The notes beneath the pieces were generated by a model that was given only the letters and a program-made list of their open reading frames with translations, ran no database searches and was not told where the DNA came from. This document shows, piece by piece, positions 55,343-63,516 of a DNA stretch of 64,000 nt; within the stretch, counting starts at the first letter, position 1, and each line of letters starts with the position of its first letter. A program made the position numbers and the translations under genes. The DNA lies in NCBI RefSeq assembly GCF_003318295.1, contig NZ_QOCW01000023.1, positions 1 to 64,000 on the forward strand, in the 5' to 3' direction. The DNA comes from Bacillus taeanensis (GTDB taxonomy: Bacteria; Bacillota; Bacilli; Bacillales; UBA6769).

Positions 55343-56494
55343 TTAGCTTTCAATCCAGTTATAAAAAGGATATTCCCTTTTATAACTGTTTTCTCGATTT
55401 GACTCATGCTCACGAAGTTTTTTTCGATAATGATTGTTGCTTAGTAGTGTCTGCTCAGCTTTATGCTTAAGTCCATTAGCAAAATAAACTGGCCAAGAAT
55501 TAATTGTTTCCCCATTACGTTCTTTATCCATCATCCAATCATATTGTTTTTGCACATCTTCCAAGGAAAACTCTATCACTCTATTATTCCAGCAAGTAAG
55601 TACTGTATCTCTAGCTTTATCGTGAGAAACGTCTTTATGTAATAACAAGTTGTACAGTGCTTCTAAGGCAATTCCATCATGAGATGAAATAATTTGATTT
55701 AATTTTTTATCATCATCTTCTTTTCTATTTTTGGTTTCTTTATAAACTTTAGTATTATTTCTATTTATAGATGATGATGAATAATAAGTATTCTTTTTAG
55801 AAGTATTCTCTTTAAAGGTACTCTCTTTATATAAAGGACGTGTTGATTCAACATTTCCTGGAATTGTCGATTCAACATTTCCTATGGGAATTGTTGATTC
55901 AACATTTCCCAACGGGGACAAGGGCTCATCCGGAATTGTTGATTCAACATTTCCCAACGGGGACAAGGATTCAGCGTTCATTTGCTCCTCAATATATTCA
56001 TTAAAATCTTCGTCATCAACGTCATGAACATCTGACTCAAGAGCAGCCAAAATTAATCCTAAACGTTTCATGAATTCTGGAATATTCAAACGAATATGGG
56101 TGGCTGTTTTTTGATGATCACGGTCAAATGGATCTTTCATTGATTTTTTGATAACTAAATCTTCTTCTTCTAAACGTTTCATTGCAGTTCGATAATTAGC
56201 AGGCGTTAAACGAATTTCGTCATACCATTCATCTATTTTCTTGACTATCCAATGGTGTCCATGTTTTTTTACTTTTAACTTAGACTCACCGTTTTTGTTT
56301 GGAAGATACCAATATACAATTTGGGAAAGTAGGAGACCTGATATGATATCTCCATTTTCAATTTCACCTTTTTTATTTTTTTTGTTGCCGACAAGACCAC
56401 GTTTTCCAACAACATCGACATAGATCGTTTTAAAATCAATAGTATCGTGAGAAGCTTTTTCCCATGTTAGAAATTGTTTCCATGTTTTGAACAT
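55343..56494 (-). CDS. Plasmid replication initiator
   Basis: A 383-aa protein. The N-terminal winged-helix part (ISGLLLSQIVYWYLPNKN, then RLTPANYRTAMKRLEEEDLV) resembles initiators and DnaD-like primosomal proteins of Bacillus plasmids and phages. The middle (about 190-220) holds four in-frame GNVEST-type repeats encoded by iterons. The C-terminal part (VQKQYDWMMDKERNGETINS) is DnaD/RepC-like. GGAGG is 8 nt from the ATG at 56494. Bacillus megaterium plasmids have rep genes with such tandem repeats inside the coding region, serving as origin. Called Rep by context and architecture. Confidence 0.75.
   Translation of the reverse strand: MFKTWKQFLTWEKASHDTIDFKTIYVDVVGKRGLVGNKKNKKGEIENGDIISGLLLSQIVYWYLPNKNGESKLKVKKHGHHWIVKKIDEWYDEIRLTPANYRTAMKRLEEEDLVIKKSMKDPFDRDHQKTATHIRLNIPEFMKRLGLILAALESDVHDVDDEDFNEYIEEQMNAESLSPLGNVESTIPDEPLSPLGNVESTIPIGNVESTIPGNVESTRPLYKESTFKENTSKKNTYYSSSSINRNNTKVYKETKNRKEDDDKKLNQIISSHDGIALEALYNLLLHKDVSHDKARDTVLTCWNNRVIEFSLEDVQKQYDWMMDKERNGETINSWPVYFANGLKHKAEQTLLSNNHYRKKLREHESNRENSYKREYPFYNWIES
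55836..55970. repeat. Iterons inside the rep gene, probable origin
   Basis: Four 23-bp units with core TGTTGATTCAACATTTCC at 55836-55858, 55860-55882, 55887-55909 and 55932-55954. Units are near-palindromic (TGTTGA/TCAACA). The last two belong to a 45-bp direct repeat that also contains CCCAACGGGGACAAGG. They encode GNVESTIP in the Rep protein. Confidence 0.7.
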
Positions 56495-56557
56495 AAAAAA
56501 TACCTCCATTTTTTCCGTGCACCCAAAAAATTACAGGAAAAGAATAGAGGTTTCTTC

Positions 56558-56586
56558 TTCACAATTAAGTATGTACATGGTATAAT
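56558..56586 (+). promoter_or_regulatory. Promoter of the antisense RNA
   Basis: TTCACA, a 17-bp spacer, and perfect TATAAT on the plus strand, directed against the rep leader. Confidence 0.7.
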
Positions 56587-56592
56587 TTAAAC

Positions 56593-56718
56593 ACAAATGT
56601 ATATATTAATAGTGAATAAGAATTCTCTGTTCTATCCTTGGGGAGTTTTATTTGGTATCCGTCGCCAAACTTTTACCAAATAAAACTGTGTGGGTAACAG
56701 GGAATTTTTTCATTTTTT
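56593..56718 (+). ncRNA. Putative countertranscript RNA controlling rep
   Basis: About 125 nt from the promoter at 56558 to a T-run at 56705-56718. It forms AATTCTCTGTT (56621-56631) with AACAGGGAATT (56696-56706, one G:U), enclosing AGTTTTATTTGGT (56644-56656) with ACCAAATAAAACT (56675-56687), loop CGTCGCC-like. It lies opposite the rep 5' leader, so it is a likely antisense copy-number regulator. No rep mRNA start has been proven here. Confidence 0.65.
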
Positions 56719-56861
56719 TAGAATTATATTTGCAATTCAAAGCAGTTACATGCTATCTTTTACATATAAATTAATCCAATTCCATTTTTCTTTAATTTAA
56801 ATTATAGCAAAATTTTCAATTAAAGAAAATAGGTAATTTAGTTAGATAAGGGGGACATGTC

Positions 56862-57488
56862 TTGAAATTAAATATCCTCATAAATAAAGAAATTAATCAT
56901 CTTATACAAATATCAGCGAAAAAGATGGGTACTAGTAAAAGAAATATTATCTCGATTGCCTTATCTGATATTTTAAGTCGTGCTTATACTTTAGATGAAA
57001 TTGAACAATTAAAAGTATCAATTCAGTTAAATTATGCAACCACCATAACAATCAATGATGCGTTTAATGATAAAATTAATCAAATAAATAGGTATGGACT
57101 TTCAAAAAGGGTGTTCTTGGGTTATTTGATTTGTGATTACTTTTATACTCACTACAATCATTTTATAACAAACAATGACATAAACGAAGATAAAGAATTT
57201 AACATAGAAAAAGATTACATTCAAATTAAGCTAGATAAAGAAATTAAAAGTAAGATTTCTACATATTGCGATGAAAATGCTATCTCTATAAATAGTCTGT
57301 TTGCTCACTATATTTTAAATAAAGAATTGACAGTTAAATCTTTTGAGATTGAAGAGAAAGAACTTCTATATTTAACCTTCGGCAAGGATCTAAAAAATAT
57401 TATCAAAAAAAAATCTAGTGAAATGAATATATCATACCGTTTTTATTTAAATCTTATAGCTTCTCAGATTTGCCAGGATCTAAATTGA
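56862..57488 (+). CDS. Protein with four ribbon-helix-helix-like repeats
   Basis: A 208-aa protein with a TTG start after AAGGGGGAC. The sequence shows four segments of about 45 residues, each a short strand then two helices: LNILINKEINHLIQISAKKM, a second starting about 45, a third from IQIKLDKEIKSKISTYC (about 125), and a fourth from FGKDLKNIIKKKSSEM (about 170). This is the pattern of the RHH/CopG fold repeated in one chain. It could be a plasmid copy-number or partition-like regulator; it lies beside the antisense RNA. The repeat reading is mine and not proven. Confidence 0.55.
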   Translation: MKLNILINKEINHLIQISAKKMGTSKRNIISIALSDILSRAYTLDEIEQLKVSIQLNYATTITINDAFNDKINQINRYGLSKRVFLGYLICDYFYTHYNHFITNNDINEDKEFNIEKDYIQIKLDKEIKSKISTYCDENAISINSLFAHYILNKELTVKSFEIEEKELLYLTFGKDLKNIIKKKSSEMNISYRFYLNLIASQICQDLN

Positions 57489-57661
57489 TAAAAAAAGTAA
57501 AATTCAAATTGATTTATTAAATGTACTTGGTAAAAATGCTTATTTTATCTTGTTTTCGTGTTTTTCTATTGGAGTTGGAAATGGTTACCTGTAATGTAGT
57601 TTTTAAAAATTGAGTAGTTGAGTGAGAAGGTAAAAAAGTTTGATTACACAAAATGAAAAAT
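57489..57661. other. Non-coding gap
   Basis: No gene seen between the RHH-like protein and the left inverted repeat. TACACAAAATG (57645-57655) resembles TACACAAGATG (61093-61103) outside the right repeat. Confidence 0.45.
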
Positions 57662-57829
57662 TGACCACCTTTAATTTGAAAATGAATAAAAAATGCTTAT
57701 CTAAATCTTACAAGTCTCGCCAATTTTAAGGGAGGGTTAAAAAGATACCCCTCCCCAAATTAAAGATTTTATGATAAAATTTTTAATTTCCATTATTATG
57801 AACTCGTTTTACTAAGTTTTTGTTACCAT
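57662..57829. repeat. Left 168-bp inverted repeat of a signalling cassette
   Basis: Matches 60924-61091 in opposite orientation over 168 bp without gaps. I count about ten differences; the central 70 bp are identical. Contains two hairpins: GGGAGGG with CCCTCCC, and AAATTAAA-N-ATTTTAT with its complement. Begins TGACCACCTTTAATT and ends GTTACCAT. Confidence 0.9.
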
Positions 57830-57931
57830 ACAGAAGAAAAAAGGAAAAATAAAACGAATAAACTATAAAAACACAAAATAGTCAAAGATGCTTATAATCT
57901 AATATTTATCTTTTAAGCAGTTGGGGGGTAC

Positions 57932-58912
57932 ATGAATTTGATCTTTTCAAGGATTATAGATCGTTATGCCCTAAATAGTTTACATAAGACTCGCAGCAAA
58001 GAGTTTCAATATTCCTCTCTTCCTACCTCGATACCTAGAATGACAGATCGGGAAACTTTTTACAAAGTGCAGCCTACCGATGTTTCTTTCAAAATGCACT
58101 GTTTGGAAAAGGACTATAATGTTGGAACATTCGAATTCCAAAGTTTGATTTCATCTGGTAACCCCTCTAATGATCACGTATCAGGAGAGGTATTTTTAAA
58201 TAAAAATGAAGATGCGCCTAATGTCATCTTTGTACATGGTTGGCGAATGGAAACTTTTGATCGTATTGAGAAAATGTTTCACAATCGGATTATGAATGCT
58301 TTGGGATGGAATATGTATTATTTTCCTCTTCCTTACCATTTTCAAAGGAAACCAGAGAAGTCACTGTATAGTGGAGAGTATATGATAAGCGCTAATATCC
58401 ATCGGACGATTCAATCAACTAGACAAGCCGTTGTGGATTTACGAACGTTGATCCAGTGGATTAAGAACAACAAAAACGGACCCGTATTCATAATAGGTGT
58501 TAGCTTAGGTGGGTTTATTACGAATTTAACAGCTACCCTTGAACCTCAAATTGATGCATTAGTTAGCATATTTTACTCCAACCGACTTTCTTATTCGATA
58601 TGGAATACTGAACCTGGAAAATTTATTAAAGAAGATTTAGAACATCATGGTGTAAGCTACAATGATTTAGTGAAATATTGGAAGATTACAGAGCCCAGCC
58701 AGACGATTCCAAAAATGAAAAAGGACAATATTCTACTAATCTCTGCAGAATATGATCAATATGTGGACATTGAAGATGCTGATTACTTATGGGAGTCTTG
58801 GGGAAGACCGAAAAGGTATGTTTATAAATGTGGACATGCTGGTATTGTCCTTCAGCGTAGGAAGATTGCAACAGACACCCTTTTATTTCTCCAAAATAAG
58901 ATAAAGGGGTAA
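57932..58912 (+). CDS. Alpha/beta-hydrolase
   Basis: A 326-aa alpha/beta-hydrolase. It has VIFVHGWR (oxyanion region, about 98-105), nucleophile motif GVSLGG (about 189-194, Ser191), a likely acid Asp in AEYDQYVD (about 272-279) and catalytic His in CGHAGIV (about 301-307). It is cytoplasmic (no signal). Start at 57932 follows GGGGGG at a short distance. Five bp separate it from the kinase gene. Its role may be to make or destroy the signal sensed by the kinase. Substrate unknown. Confidence 0.8.
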   Translation: MNLIFSRIIDRYALNSLHKTRSKEFQYSSLPTSIPRMTDRETFYKVQPTDVSFKMHCLEKDYNVGTFEFQSLISSGNPSNDHVSGEVFLNKNEDAPNVIFVHGWRMETFDRIEKMFHNRIMNALGWNMYYFPLPYHFQRKPEKSLYSGEYMISANIHRTIQSTRQAVVDLRTLIQWIKNNKNGPVFIIGVSLGGFITNLTATLEPQIDALVSIFYSNRLSYSIWNTEPGKFIKEDLEHHGVSYNDLVKYWKITEPSQTIPKMKKDNILLISAEYDQYVDIEDADYLWESWGRPKRYVYKCGHAGIVLQRRKIATDTLLFLQNKIKG

Positions 58913-58917
58913 GTGCT

Positions 58918-60312
58918 ATGATTGTAATGGTGACGTTACTTTGGTTGTGGAGCTCCATTCTGTTTTTTAGGAATCCTAAAAGCGAAAAAATTAGATGGGC
59001 AAGTTGTATAGGATTTTTCGGAGGATTCGGTGGAATAGGAGTTTTACTTGGTAAGGGTTTAAATCGTCCTGAATGGATTTTATTTCTAGATGGTTTTTTT
59101 TCATCTGTAGGGCATTATTTTACGCCATATGGAATGTTGATTTTTGGTTTAGTCTATTCAGATTTTATTAAAATAAATAAGACGAAAAAAATATACAAAC
59201 TTTTGCTTCTTGTTCCCATCATTATAATGTACTCTCTTTTTCAGGTATATCCAGAATTCAAAGTAAATTATGTTATTTTATCGATATGGGTTGTACCATA
59301 CGTTGTCATAGCAAATATCTTATTAATTTATTCCGCATGGCGAGAAACTAGACCGGCTATCAAAAAAAGGAAAGTATTAACTTGTTTACTTGTAGTACCA
59401 ATGTTTTCTTTTGCCTTGGTTACAAACATTATTTTAGAAGCATTTGGCATTAAAGAAGTTTGGAAGTACAACCCTTGGATGATTAGTGTGCAATTTCTAG
59501 TATTTATGTATTTCGCTATTAAGTATGGAATTCTTGGTGTGCAAATTAGAGTTGAGAAAGAAAGACGTGATTCTACAATGAAAGCTGTAAGCTCTGGAAC
59601 AGGGCTATTGAATCACACGATAAAAAATGAAATAGCTAAAATTGATTTATTAGTTAATCAATTAAAAGAAAATATTCCCCCAGACAAAGATTCTTCTGAA
59701 AAACTTGATTTAGTGTTAAATTCAACCAATCATGTTTTAGAACTTTCAACACGTATTCAGAGCAAGTTAGACATTATAAATCTTAAAGAATCTGAATTTT
59801 CGCTCATCAAAAGCGTAGATTCAGCAATTAGCTTACTCAAACCTTTTTTAAATTTACATTCAGACATTAACATTATTAGACAGTATGAGATTGATGCCAC
59901 AATATTCGGAGATGCTGCACAGATACAAGAAACCTTTATCAACATAATTAAAAATGCGATTGAAGCAATGGATGGGCATGGCGTAATTTTGATTAAAACC
60001 TATAAAGCCCGTAGAAAAGTTTACATAGATTTTACAGACACCGGAAAAGGTATCGAAAAAGATAAACTTTCTCTTGTGTTAGACCCTTTTTATTCAACAA
60101 AAAAACAGCAAGTAAATTACGGTCTAGGCTTAACTTATTGTTATAATGTCTTCCAAAAACATGGTGGTGATATCTCGATAAAAAGTCGAGTAAACCAAGG
60201 TACAACATTTACATTGTCACTTCCGACCAAGAGAATTATTGATATTAAAATAAACCAACAATCTAATTCTAAATCGATAGGAGAAAAGAGCTTATGGACA
60301 AAATTAGATTGA
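58918..60312 (+). CDS. Membrane sensor histidine kinase
   Basis: A 464-aa kinase. About seven N-terminal helices (roughly 1-215) form a membrane sensor without an extracellular domain, suggesting a membrane-diffusible or membrane signal. The kinase core has an H-box LNHTIKNEIAKID (about 234-246), N-box IKNAIEAM (about 348), G1 DTGKGIEKDK and G2 NYGLGLTYCY. AAGGGG lies 8 nt before the ATG. It overlaps the response-regulator gene by 19 bp. Partner: the regulator at 60294. Confidence 0.88.
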   Translation: MIVMVTLLWLWSSILFFRNPKSEKIRWASCIGFFGGFGGIGVLLGKGLNRPEWILFLDGFFSSVGHYFTPYGMLIFGLVYSDFIKINKTKKIYKLLLLVPIIIMYSLFQVYPEFKVNYVILSIWVVPYVVIANILLIYSAWRETRPAIKKRKVLTCLLVVPMFSFALVTNIILEAFGIKEVWKYNPWMISVQFLVFMYFAIKYGILGVQIRVEKERRDSTMKAVSSGTGLLNHTIKNEIAKIDLLVNQLKENIPPDKDSSEKLDLVLNSTNHVLELSTRIQSKLDIINLKESEFSLIKSVDSAISLLKPFLNLHSDINIIRQYEIDATIFGDAAQIQETFINIIKNAIEAMDGHGVILIKTYKARRKVYIDFTDTGKGIEKDKLSLVLDPFYSTKKQQVNYGLGLTYCYNVFQKHGGDISIKSRVNQGTTFTLSLPTKRIIDIKINQQSNSKSIGEKSLWTKLD

Positions 60313-60872
60313 TGATCGTGGAAGATGATCCTGTTTGGATGCAATTGCTATCCGAATACATTGGGAAAGAAGTGGATATTACTGTTGTTTACCAAGCATA
60401 CACAAAAGAAAAAGCATTAGAAGTATCGCATTCGGATATTGACGTCGTCTTGCTAGATTTAACTCTCTCTGAAGATCAAAACGACTTAAGTGGGATTGAT
60501 GTTGCCAGTCAATTATATGATAAAGGGTTAATGAAAATTATCATGTTAACGTCCTGGGATGAAGAAGAAATCATTCTAGAATCCTTTGACAAAGGGGCTA
60601 TGAATTACGTTACTAAAACATCTTATAAGGATATTCCAATGACTGTTAGAGAAGCATATGAAGGGAAAGTTAGTCTTCATTCTGATGTTTCTTCAACTGT
60701 ACTTAATAATCTTAGAAAAGAAAGAAAAGCAAAAGTGTTAACACCTGCAGAACGTGAAGTTTATGACCTCAAAGAGAAGGGATTAAACAAAAGGCAGATA
60801 GCTGAGAAGTTATTTAAGTCGGTGGAAACAATAAAAAAGCATTTAAAAATGATAAAAGGCAAAATAAATTGA
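60294..60872 (+). CDS. LuxR/NarL-type response regulator
   Basis: A 192-aa regulator. The receiver domain has acidic pocket EDD (9-11), phosphoacceptor Asp in VVLLDLTL (about 54), Thr in IIMLTSWD (about 83) and Lys in YVTKTS. The DNA-binding domain (about 145-192) has LTPAEREVYDLKEKGLNKRQ and IAEKLFKSVETIKKHL, the LuxR HTH. Its start has AGGAG 10 nt upstream and overlaps the kinase gene by 19 bp. A terminator overlaps its stop codon. Confidence 0.9.
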   Translation: MDKIRLMIVEDDPVWMQLLSEYIGKEVDITVVYQAYTKEKALEVSHSDIDVVLLDLTLSEDQNDLSGIDVASQLYDKGLMKIIMLTSWDEEEIILESFDKGAMNYVTKTSYKDIPMTVREAYEGKVSLHSDVSSTVLNNLRKERKAKVLTPAEREVYDLKEKGLNKRQIAEKLFKSVETIKKHLKMIKGKIN

Positions 60873-60919
60873 AGGGGCAATTCTAAGCTAACTCTTCAAT
60901 TTATTTTGCTTTTTTTTTT
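60859..60919 (+). terminator. Terminator of the kinase/regulator operon
   Basis: Perfect 16-bp stem (60859-60874 with 60894-60909, GCAAAATAAATTGAAG) then ten T. The left arm includes the last codons and stop of the regulator gene. Confidence 0.85.
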
Positions 60920-60923
60920 CCGC

Positions 60924-61091
60924 ATGGTAACAAAAATTTAATAAAACGAGTTCATAATAATAGAAATTAAAAATTTTATCATAAAATCTTTAATTTGGGG
61001 AGGGGTATCTTTTTAACCCTCCCTTAAAATTGTCGAGAATTGTAAGATGTAGATAAATATTTATTATTCATTTTCGAATTAAAGGTGGTCA
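60924..61091. repeat. Right 168-bp inverted repeat of the signalling cassette
   Basis: Inverted partner of 57662-57829 with about ten mismatches and no gaps. It contains ATTCATTTTCGAATT (61066-61080), which resembles the XRE operator at 61586 and is changed in the left copy. Confidence 0.9.
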
Positions 61092-61115
61092 CTACACAAG
61101 ATGATTTCCAGTTTG

Positions 61116-61508
61116 TTAGTTATTCATTAACGAATAAAGGAGGGATTTAAGAGCTTCCCGATCTTGACTAGACAATTTATTGATTTTCGAAAGTATGCTT
61201 ATAAGCAAACGAATTTCTTCTGATGTTAAAGAACGAACCAAACTCATAAGTTGGCTAATTTCAGGATCATCGGCAACTTCTAGTTGGTTTTTAAAAGCAT
61301 CTGGGGGTAGAAGGTCCTTAATCGTGATCCCAAGCGCATTGCAAATTTTTATGAGTGTTTCAATATTTGTTGTTGAATAACCATTTTCAATTTTGCTAAT
61401 TGTACTTTGTGAGGTCCCTGAAAGTTCAGACAGTACAGTTGTTGACATATTTATTGCTTTGCGATATTTATGAATTTTTTCTCCAAGTTCCTTGTTAAAC
61501 TTATTCAT
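61116..61508 (-). CDS. XRE-family regulator
   Basis: A 130-aa regulator. An XRE HTH (about 5-65: LGEKIHKYRKAINMSTTVLS, then SGTSQSTISKIENGYSTTN) is followed by a C-terminal helical dimerisation part (about 85-130). ATG 61508 is 8 nt after GGTGAG; a GTG at 61517 is also in frame. It is divergent from the next XRE gene and reads toward the inverted-repeat cassette. Likely represses conjugation or its neighbour, but target unknown. Confidence 0.85.
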   Translation of the reverse strand: MNKFNKELGEKIHKYRKAINMSTTVLSELSGTSQSTISKIENGYSTTNIETLIKICNALGITIKDLLPPDAFKNQLEVADDPEISQLMSLVRSLTSEEIRLLISILSKINKLSSQDREALKSLLYSLMNN

Positions 61509-61585
61509 ATTTTTCACTCACCAAACGCTAATTATTTTTATTTAAATCATATCAGAAAAAAGTAGTGATGGTTCTTTATTATCAT

Positions 61586-61609
61586 TTTTATTCGTTTTCG
61601 AATAAAAAC
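61586..61609. promoter_or_regulatory. Palindrome between the two XRE genes
   Basis: TTTTTATTCG, TTTT, CGAATAAAAA: a perfect 10-bp inverted repeat between divergent regulators, the likely operator. It resembles ATTCATTTTCGAATT in the right cassette repeat. Confidence 0.6.
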
Positions 61610-61660
61610 ATTGAATTATTATTACTAAATGAATAAAATGGAAATAAGGAGGTGTACATT

Positions 61661-61876
61661 ATCAACATAATCAGGAAAAAGAGATTGGAGAAAGGATGGA
61701 CTCAATTTGAGCTTGCGGAAAAATCAGGAGTGCCGCAGCCGACCATTTCTCAAATTGAAAGTGGGAGTCGAAGATATCCTACTCATCAAACGATTATGAA
61801 AATCGCTAAAGCATTGGAGATCACAGTAGAAGGGGTTATTGAGGATGAGGACAGTTTAGAAGATTTAAAACCATAA
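61661..61876 (+). CDS. Small XRE-family regulator, possible AUC start
   Basis: A 71-aa XRE protein that is almost wholly HTH: IIRKKRLEKGWTQFELAEKS, then GVPQPTISQIESGSRR. An acidic tail (EDEDSLEDLKP) follows. AAGGAGG is 8 nt before the ATC at 61661, whereas the in-frame GTG at 61652 is part of that site and ATT 61658 is 5 nt away. No ATG is available. So the gene seems to start on AUC or AUU. It reads toward the T4SS genes and may repress them, with the divergent XRE. Confidence 0.7.
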   Translation: MNIIRKKRLEKGWTQFELAEKSGVPQPTISQIESGSRRYPTHQTIMKIAKALEITVEGVIEDEDSLEDLKP

Positions 61877-61942
61877 GAGGAGATGGAAGTCATTTGATTC
61901 TTTACACATTCTTAATTTTTTTAAAAACGAGGAGTGAAGCAA

Positions 61943-62224
61943 ATGAAAAACTATTTACTGGACTCTTTATCGCCAAATAACTTAGTTCTTGGTGCAGGGC
62001 TTTTTGATTCGTTGCAGCAATTAATCAATGCTATTTTCAGCAACATATTTAATCTAGGGGCTACAATCTTTGGTATTGGTATCTTATTTTGTGCTTTAAT
62101 GGCTGCATTTGGTGGAGAAGAAGGAAAACAGAAGTTCCAGAAAGGACTTGTCGTTAGTATCATGGCTTTCACGAGTTTCCTTCTTGCAAAAGCGATCATT
62201 GCATTCGTTCAAACAAACACATAA
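61943..62224 (+). CDS. Small two-helix membrane protein, TrbC/VirB2-like pilin candidate
   Basis: A 93-aa protein with two hydrophobic helices (about 34-58 and 66-88). The short intervening loop GGEEGKQKFQKG is a feature of VirB2/TrbC-like proteins in Gram-positive T4SS. GAGGAGTG is 6 nt before the ATG. It lies ahead of PrgI/VirB3- and VirB4-like genes, the canonical order. The protein has no cleavable signal peptide. Confidence 0.65.
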   Translation: MKNYLLDSLSPNNLVLGAGLFDSLQQLINAIFSNIFNLGATIFGIGILFCALMAAFGGEEGKQKFQKGLVVSIMAFTSFLLAKAIIAFVQTNT

Positions 62225-62362
62225 GGTCTGGTGTTTTATGGGAATGGAGATGACAAACAATAGTGTACTTAATAAGTTTAAAAAATTTTAGTAGAAACCT
62301 CTTAAAAAGAAAGGTGGAGAATAGTCTATCTTTCTTTTTAAAATGTTTTTAGAAAGAAGTTG

Positions 62363-63388
62363 ATGATATTTATGCAAGAATACTCTGCTGAAATGGCTCG
62401 TGAAGAAATGAAAAAAAAGGGGAAAGTCTTATTAAACCTACATTTTGATACCAGCCGATACATTATCGGCAACATTCGTTTTATAGATGTTCTGTATTCG
62501 GCCCCCTTTCTTCTTTTGACGATTTTGACTCTGATTATTTTGCATAAAACACATCTCCTAAACACCGTTACACTAGTTATTGCTTTTATTCCATTTTTAT
62601 TCTCTATTGCGTTATTAAGCATGAAAGATACGGATCGTAGAAACGTCAATCAATGGAACAAAATTTTAAATAAAATCAACTTCATAAAACGTGAGAAGAC
62701 CTTTCATTTTACGAAAGAGGTGAATATTCATTTGAGCCAAGATATTCGTGCAAAACTAGGAATTTTTAACATCACAAACGGGTGTTATGAAACGTTAGAT
62801 AACCGTCTTGTGAAAGTTCTTAAGGTATCAACTGTTAATGTATCTTTGATGTCACCATCGGATAGAGGAAGAGTATTCGAGTCTTATCAAACGTTTTTAA
62901 ATGATATTCCACGTGAGTTTTTTGATATTCAGATCAATCAGATTGTTCAACCTGTCGATTTGAAAAACTACTTAATTGATATTGAACAAGCAATGAACAA
63001 GGAACGTGATGTAAACAAACGACTTCTTAGTCAAAGCTATAAAAATAAAATTCAGCAAATTCAAAAATCGAAAAATATGGTTAGTCGAGAGCGATATGTC
63101 ATCTTGTCGGCTAAAAACAATAGTAAAGGCTTAAATACAATTGATCGGAATGCAGAAACTTTAAAAGCACAAATTGAAAATATGCTGTATGGACGTTATC
63201 GGCTGGAAACAACGATTCTTGATAATGCTGCTTTAGAAGATTTGCTGTATATGGCGATTGATTATGAAAGTGCACAAACAAATAAAGAAATGTCTTCGCC
63301 TTTCAATAGTTTTTTAACAGTAAGCGACAAAGAATATACAGAGATGAGTGAAAGCTGGAAGGAAAAAGAAAAGTACACAATCTATTAA
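62363..63388 (+). CDS. T4SS membrane protein (PrgI/VirB3-like N-terminus)
   Basis: A 341-aa protein. Two membrane helices in the first 90 residues (about 43-61 and 65-85) match the PrgI/VirB3 plan. The rest (about 95-341) is soluble and helical, with similarity by pattern to the N-terminal domain of VirB4-type ATPases but no Walker motif. Starts at 62360, 62363 and 62372 are all possible with a weak AGAAAG site. It precedes the VirB4 gene by about 130 bp and probably docks that ATPase. Confidence 0.65.
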   Translation: MIFMQEYSAEMAREEMKKKGKVLLNLHFDTSRYIIGNIRFIDVLYSAPFLLLTILTLIILHKTHLLNTVTLVIAFIPFLFSIALLSMKDTDRRNVNQWNKILNKINFIKREKTFHFTKEVNIHLSQDIRAKLGIFNITNGCYETLDNRLVKVLKVSTVNVSLMSPSDRGRVFESYQTFLNDIPREFFDIQINQIVQPVDLKNYLIDIEQAMNKERDVNKRLLSQSYKNKIQQIQKSKNMVSRERYVILSAKNNSKGLNTIDRNAETLKAQIENMLYGRYRLETTILDNAALEDLLYMAIDYESAQTNKEMSSPFNSFLTVSDKEYTEMSESWKEKEKYTIY

Positions 63389-63406
63389 GGGAGACTTCAT
63401 ATAAAC

Positions 63407-63437
63407 GCCTTAAAGGCTCTCCTGTTGCCTTTAAGGC
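63407..63437 (+). terminator. Hairpin between T4SS genes
   Basis: GCCTTAAAGGC with GCCTTTAAGGC, 9-nt loop. Each arm is itself nearly palindromic. Followed by AACAAAAAG, so without a T-run; it may be an attenuator or mRNA-processing site. Confidence 0.45.
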
Positions 63438-63516
63438 AACAAAAAGTAGTAAGAAGGAATATGGAGCCTTGTGTATCTATCAAACGACTAGTGAAAACAT
63501 TAAGGTGGTGTGAGCT

